This document shows, piece after piece, positions 60,491 to 64,000 of a stretch of DNA of 64,000 nucleotides (within the stretch, counting starts at the first letter, position 1; each line of letters begins with the position of its first letter). The DNA lies in NCBI GenBank assembly GCA_029565415.1, contig JAKQOH010000139.1, positions 39,540-103,539 on the forward strand, read 5' to 3'. Both the position numbers and the translations under genes were made by a program. The stretch is from Candidatus Rifleibacteriota bacterium. GTDB taxonomy: Bacteria > Riflebacteria > Ozemobacteria > Ozemobacterales > Ozemobacteraceae. The notes beneath the pieces are model-generated. The model was not told the origin of the DNA. It saw only the letters and a list, made by a program, of their open reading frames with translations, and searched no databases.

Positions 60491-61057
60491 ATGGATATGT
60501 CTTCGTGGATCGTCGTTCTGGGCATCTCCTTTGCGCTGGGGTGCGACGCGTTCGCCGTCGGGCTTGCGGTGGGAACGCGCATGCCCGAGCGCCGGGCGCG
60601 GTTCCGGCTCTGGTTCCACTTCGGGCTGTTCCAGTTCCTCATGACGATGGGCGGCTGGCTTGCCGGGCGGGTCATCATCCCGTATGTCGAAGCATGGGAC
60701 CACTGGATCGCTTTCGGCCTGCTCGCGTTCATCGCCTTGCGGATGCTCAACGAGAGCTTCTCCACGGAACAGGAGTCGGAAAGCGGCGAGACGGTCCGCA
60801 AGGACCTGACGCGGGGCTGGTCTCTGGTGGCGTTGTCCTTCGCCACGAGCTTCGATGCCCTCGGCGTCGGGTTCAGTCTCAGCATGACGGTCCGTTCGCT
60901 GCTCTGGGAAAGCGTCTGCATCGGTTTTGTCGCCGCCGCCATGACCTGGGCCGGCCTCCGACTGGGGCGAACCCTTTCCCTGCAATTCGGGAAACGCGTC
61001 GAAACCGTCGGCGCTATTATATTGTTTGTTATAGCACTCAAGCTCCTGTCGATCTGA
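60491..61057 (+). CDS. mntP: Manganese efflux pump MntP
   Basis: This 188-residue inner-membrane protein has six helices arranged as two repeats. The conserved acidic motifs are in FALGCDAFAVGLAVGT (helix 1) and SFATSFDALGVGFSL (second repeat). MntP exports excess Mn2+. The start is one of two close ATG codons (60491, 60497) without a good ribosome site. I saw no yybP-ykoY riboswitch upstream. Its last codons are in an A+T-rich patch (61011-61037). Confidence 0.92.
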   Translation: MDMSSWIVVLGISFALGCDAFAVGLAVGTRMPERRARFRLWFHFGLFQFLMTMGGWLAGRVIIPYVEAWDHWIAFGLLAFIALRMLNESFSTEQESESGETVRKDLTRGWSLVALSFATSFDALGVGFSLSMTVRSLLWESVCIGFVAAAMTWAGLRLGRTLSLQFGKRVETVGAIILFVIALKLLSI

Positions 61058-61088
61058 CGGGGCGTTGACAAGGCAAGGGGAGGCCGTC

Positions 61089-62033
61089 ATGGCGAACAAA
61101 CTCATCATCATCGGATCGGGGCCGGCCGGGTTGACCGCCGCGATCTACGCGGCACGGGCGGGCCTGGCCCCTCTCGTGATCGAGGGCTTCATGGCGGGCG
61201 GCATGCCGGGCGGTCAGTTGATGACCACCTCGGAAGTCGAGAACTTCCCGGGCTTTCCGACCGGCATCCTGGGGCCGGAGCTGATGGCGAAGATTCGCCA
61301 GCAGGCGGCGCATTTCGGGGCCGAATTCGTCACCGAGGATGTGAGCGAAGTGAACCTCACCCGCAAGCCGTTCACGGTCAAGACATCTTCGAAGACGCTC
61401 GAAGCCCATGCGCTGATCGTCGCGACCGGGGCAAGCGCGAAGAAGCTCGACATCCCGTCCGTGCAGACGTTCTGGGGCAGGGGCGTTTCGGCCTGCGCCA
61501 CCTGCGACGGCGCGCTGCCGATGTTCCGCAACCAGGTGCTCGCCGTCGTCGGCGGCGGCGACACCGCGATCGAGGAGGCGACGTTTTTGACCCGGTTCGC
61601 TTCGAAGGTGCTGCTCATCCACCGCCGCAACGAGTTCCGGGCGAGCAAAGCGATGCGGGACCGCGCCCGCTCCCATCCGAAGATCGAGCTGGTGCTCGAC
61701 TCCGTGGTGGAGGAGGTCGTGGGGGACCGCGCGATGACCGCGCTGCGCGTGAAGAACGTGAAGACGGGTGCCGTAACCGAGATGCCTGCCAAGGGCCTGT
61801 TCATGGCGATCGGCCACACTCCCAACACCGCCTTTCTGGGCGGCCAGCTCGCGGCGGATGAAACGGGCTACCTCGCCGTGAAACACCCCTCGAGCCTCAC
61901 CTCCGTCGAAGGCGTCTTCGCCTGCGGCGACGTCATCGACCCCCACTACCGCCAGGCCATCGTCGCCGCCGGCTCCGGCTGCGCCGCCGCCCTCGACGCC
62001 GAACGCTACCTCGCCTCCACCCACCTCGGCTGA
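61089..62033 (+). CDS. trxB: Thioredoxin reductase
   Basis: This 314-residue low-molecular-weight flavoenzyme uses NADPH to reduce thioredoxin. It has the FAD site LIIIGSGPAGLTAAIYAARAG, active-site CATC in ACATCDGA near residue 135, NADPH site VVGGGDTAIEEA, and a second FAD motif GVFACGDVIDPHYRQ. ATG 61089 has GGGGAGG five bases upstream. It follows mntP by 31 bases and is probably co-transcribed. It is the last chromosomal-type gene before the BREX region. Confidence 0.95.
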   Translation: MANKLIIIGSGPAGLTAAIYAARAGLAPLVIEGFMAGGMPGGQLMTTSEVENFPGFPTGILGPELMAKIRQQAAHFGAEFVTEDVSEVNLTRKPFTVKTSSKTLEAHALIVATGASAKKLDIPSVQTFWGRGVSACATCDGALPMFRNQVLAVVGGGDTAIEEATFLTRFASKVLLIHRRNEFRASKAMRDRARSHPKIELVLDSVVEEVVGDRAMTALRVKNVKTGAVTEMPAKGLFMAIGHTPNTAFLGGQLAADETGYLAVKHPSSLTSVEGVFACGDVIDPHYRQAIVAAGSGCAAALDAERYLASTHLG

Positions 62034-62035
62034 CA

Positions 62036-62242
62036 GCACCCTCTCAAAATTGTCGTCGCCCTTCGCTGCAGAAGTCAGAACCAGCAGAGGGGCAACGGCA
62101 ACCTGTCTTTCAAACCCGTCGAATTCGACGGGTTTGGAAGGCAGGCAAGCCTCAACACCTTCACGCTCAAACCGAAGCGATGGTTTGAATGCACGGGGCC
62201 AAATCCGCTCAACGGTTTCTACGAGATTTTGAGAATGGGTAC
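62036..62242. repeat. MITE-like inverted-repeat element between trxB and BREX
   Basis: The left end (62036-62058) and the reverse complement of the right end (62219-62242) share ACCC, then TCTCAAAAT, then TCGT, with small gaps. The 207-base element begins three bases after the trxB stop. It has a long internal palindrome (62102-62145) and a smaller hairpin (TCAAACC at 62167, GGTTTGA at 62182). It has no transposase and no evident target duplication. A small non-autonomous mobile element is likely but unproven. Confidence 0.45.
62102..62145 (+). repeat. 44-base near-perfect palindrome
   Basis: Two 22-base arms meet with no loop at 62123/62124 around GAATTC. They differ at only two positions, and both become G-U pairs in RNA read from the plus strand, so the transcript could fold into an unbroken hairpin. 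It might end trxB transcription or mark a recombination site. No T run follows. Confidence 0.55.
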
Positions 62243-62325
62243 TACGATACGTCGAATGCTCGAATTATTTTTCGATGTATGCTACCCTTCACCCAACGAA
62301 CACGTCAGGATCGCAACATTCTGAA

Positions 62326-62964
62326 ATGACAAAATCGCGTGTGGATGAGCGGAAAGCTGCGCGGGAACCATCAAAGCCTCCTTATAATGCCGACATGGTT
62401 GCCGGTGCTCTCTTGGAGCGGGAAAGCCGGATTATCGCCAAGCTCCTCCTCGACGGGGTAGGGCAAGATTCTTGGCGCGAACGGCTTTTGCAGGATAACC
62501 CCCTCCAGAAACGGAGCCTGAAGACGATCTTGCGACAAGCTGGGCTCGTTCGGAACCGCCTCGACCTTCTCGATGCGGCAGGCTGGCGGCTGATCGTGCG
62601 CGGGGCCTCTGATACCGTCAGGCAACTGCTTCTTGCCGCCTGTATCAAGCACAACAGGCTGCTGGGAGACTATCTGCTCACCGTCGTCAGAGAACACATC
62701 CGGTTGTTCGAGAAGACGTTGAACCCTCGCGCATGGAGCACCTATATCGAAGAGCTCGCGCATCGCGCTTCGGTGGTGGCGACGTGGTCTCCTTCGACGA
62801 AACGGAAGCTGGGGCAGGTGACACACAAAATTCTCGCCGAGGCTGGGATCATCGACAATTCCAGAAGCCGGAAGTTCATTCCCTTTTTTCTCTCCCCCGA
62901 GGTGGGCTCATACCTTGAGAACCGCGATGAAACCTATATCTTGAAGTGCCTGGAACTGACATGA
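62326..62964 (+). CDS. brxA: BREX system protein BrxA
   Basis: This protein has 212 residues from ATG 62326 (an upstream ATG at 62275 is possible, with no better ribosome site). It matches the BrxA/DUF1819 family: YNADMVAGALLERESRIIAKLLLDG near the start, and a C-terminal YLENRDETYILKCLEL. BrxA is a small DNA-binding, helix-turn-helix-like protein encoded at the start of type 1 BREX operons, which block phage replication by methylation-based self/non-self discrimination. Its stop overlaps brxB (ATGA). Confidence 0.9.
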   Translation: MTKSRVDERKAAREPSKPPYNADMVAGALLERESRIIAKLLLDGVGQDSWRERLLQDNPLQKRSLKTILRQAGLVRNRLDLLDAAGWRLIVRGASDTVRQLLLAACIKHNRLLGDYLLTVVREHIRLFEKTLNPRAWSTYIEELAHRASVVATWSPSTKRKLGQVTHKILAEAGIIDNSRSRKFIPFFLSPEVGSYLENRDETYILKCLELT

Positions 62965-63536
62965 AAACTGAGTTGGAAAAGCGGCTGAATCAGATCCTCC
63001 CTCGCCTGACCTCCCCGGAACTGCTTACCAATACCGGCCTCGGCAATGAAATCGGATTCTATATATTCGATTACCCCGCCGAGAATGAACTCGATGTCAG
63101 GGAGCATATAACCCACCTCCTGAAACAGCTTGAAAAGAAGCATTCAGACATCAAGGTGAAGCACGTCAACCTGTTCGAGCTGGTCATCGACTACCTCAAG
63201 TCACGGAACCTCCTCGATAAAGCCCTGAAGATCGAGCGCGAGAAGGGAGACGCCGAGTTGCTGAAAGCCCTCCAGTCACCGCTCCACGTCGAAAAACTCG
63301 CGGACTGGTTCGGTCAGAGTGTACAGCCGCAATCCTGCGACCTTGTTCTCATCAGCGGCGTGGGCAGTGCGTATCCCCTTATCCGCAGTCATGGGCTGCT
63401 CAACAACCTCCCTCGCATCATGGGAAGGGTTCCGCTCGTCGTATTTTATCCCGGCAAATATGATATGCAGTCCCTGAGGCTGTTCGGCAGGCTTTCCGAC
63501 AACAACTACTATCGCGCGTTCCGTTTGGTGCCGTAG
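62961..63536 (+). CDS. brxB: BREX system protein BrxB
   Basis: This 191-residue DUF1788-family protein has FYIFDYPAENELDVREHI near the start, a central Lys-rich helical region, and the conserved LVLISGVGSAYPLIRSHGLLNNL followed by PLVVFYPGKYD. It is translationally coupled to brxA. BrxB is a required but mechanistically unclear part of the BREX complex. Confidence 0.92.
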   Translation: MKTELEKRLNQILPRLTSPELLTNTGLGNEIGFYIFDYPAENELDVREHITHLLKQLEKKHSDIKVKHVNLFELVIDYLKSRNLLDKALKIEREKGDAELLKALQSPLHVEKLADWFGQSVQPQSCDLVLISGVGSAYPLIRSHGLLNNLPRIMGRVPLVVFYPGKYDMQSLRLFGRLSDNNYYRAFRLVP

Positions 63537-63566
63537 GCGTCACACACACGAAGAGAGAGAGCATCA

Positions 63567-64000
63567 ATGAATATCAAAGACATCTTCAGCAAGGATCTGT
63601 TCCGCCCCATCAACGGCGTGGTCAAGGCCGACCAGCAGGACGAAGCCATCGTCTGGCAGGAACTCGATGAATATGTCGTTACACGCGAACTGGACAAGCA
63701 TTTCCGGCTTTTCTTCGACTCTTACGGGAAGTCCATCGGGAACCGCGCTGATCCGACCCTGAGCGGTCGCATGGGGGTCTGGATCTCCGGCTTTTTCGGG
63801 TCGGGCAAATCCCACTTCCTGAAAATCCTCTCCTACATTCTCGCCAACCGAAAGGCGCACAGCCCAGACAAGCAGGAAGAACGACCGGCAATCGCGTTCT
63901 TCAAGACGAAGTTGGGATCAGACCCCATGTTTCTTGCCGATGTCACCCGCTCTGCTCAAGCCGGTGCCGATGTCGTTCTCTTCAACATCGACTCCAAAGT
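63567..64000 (+). CDS. brxC: BREX system ATPase BrxC, 5' part (runs off right edge)
   Basis: This is the first 144 residues of a P-loop ATPase that is normally about 1,200 residues long. The Walker A GFFGSGKSHFLKILSYIL near residue 80 and the opening MNIKDIFSKDLFRPINGVVKADQ match BrxC. It lies 30 bases after brxB with a purine-rich AAGAGAGAG upstream. The methyltransferase PglX, phosphatase-domain PglZ and protease-like BrxL genes expected in type 1 BREX would be to the right. Confidence 0.92.
   Translation, partial: MNIKDIFSKDLFRPINGVVKADQQDEAIVWQELDEYVVTRELDKHFRLFFDSYGKSIGNRADPTLSGRMGVWISGFFGSGKSHFLKILSYILANRKAHSPDKQEERPAIAFFKTKLGSDPMFLADVTRSAQAGADVVLFNIDSK

Noticed and set aside
62050..62232. 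60-residue frame inside the intergenic element before BREX
   Set aside because: It runs through the long palindrome and hairpins and has no ribosome site or recognisable motif. It is more likely part of a small mobile element.

Overview
The window is about 64 kb of GC-rich, gene-dense DNA from a diderm (Gram-negative-type) bacterium. The diderm call rests on a type IV pilus secretin operon, a LolA-like periplasmic protein with a Lol/Mac-type ABC transporter, and a predicted outer-membrane barrel. The mix of families (two SpoIID-domain proteins, MurQ, CarD, a SpoIIE-type phosphatase, a DUF6599 protein, a Tat-exported Fe-S aldo/keto reductase) does not look like a standard proteobacterium. A candidate-phylum lineage such as Riflebacteria is a guess that only a phylogeny could settle. 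I saw no rRNA, tRNA, CRISPR array or intact insertion sequence, and no gene-free stretch over about 300 bases.

Layout. 1-741: 5' part of a CorA-type transporter. 924-5830 (minus): pilM-N-O-P-P-Q, with two tandem pilP-like genes. 5968-7398: a SpoIID-domain protein. 7525-12742 (plus): LolA-like protein, two FtsX-type permeases, ATPase and a putative outer-membrane protein, tightly coupled. 12754-14659: queH and miaB, both tRNA anticodon-loop modification genes. 14950-16031: a low-complexity exported protein and a small lipoprotein. 16104-22723 (minus): a peptidoglycan amino-sugar operon encoding a solute-binding protein fused to an ABC permease, a second permease, an N-acetylglucosamine-type kinase, MurQ and a second SpoIID protein. 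22776-26289: TPR proteins, one frameshifted, and a 51-residue ORF. 26435-30922: metX-like acyltransferase, an exported beta-propeller protein, a 2-hydroxyacid dehydrogenase. 30983-39033: carD, rplY, a sigma-54 activator overlapping a membrane SpoIIE-type phosphatase, dprA, and an FHA-GAF-cyclase. 39253-40830: a lower-GC membrane glycosyltransferase. 41039-44655: a heterodimeric ABC exporter. 44831-51728: MBL hydrolase, cold-shock protein, lysS, exported proteins, a zinc protease and a phosphoesterase. 51870-60334: an immunity-type protein, then a minus-strand run of exported and redox proteins. 60491-62033: mntP and trxB. 62036-62242: a small inverted-repeat element. 62326-end: start of a BREX phage-defence operon (brxA, brxB, 5' end of brxC).

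Genes that plausibly work together: PilMNOPQ build the pilus alignment complex and outer-membrane pore. The 16-23 kb operon could cut, import and catabolise cell-wall amino sugars. The 7.5-12.7 kb set could move a lipid or lipoprotein across the envelope. BrxA/B/C belong to a BREX defence system that continues beyond the window.

The oddest pattern is a recurring short A+T-rich, rare-codon patch, roughly one per gene, in about twenty otherwise GC-rich genes. It is described in the findings. Protein functions rest on recognised motifs read by eye. No database search was run.
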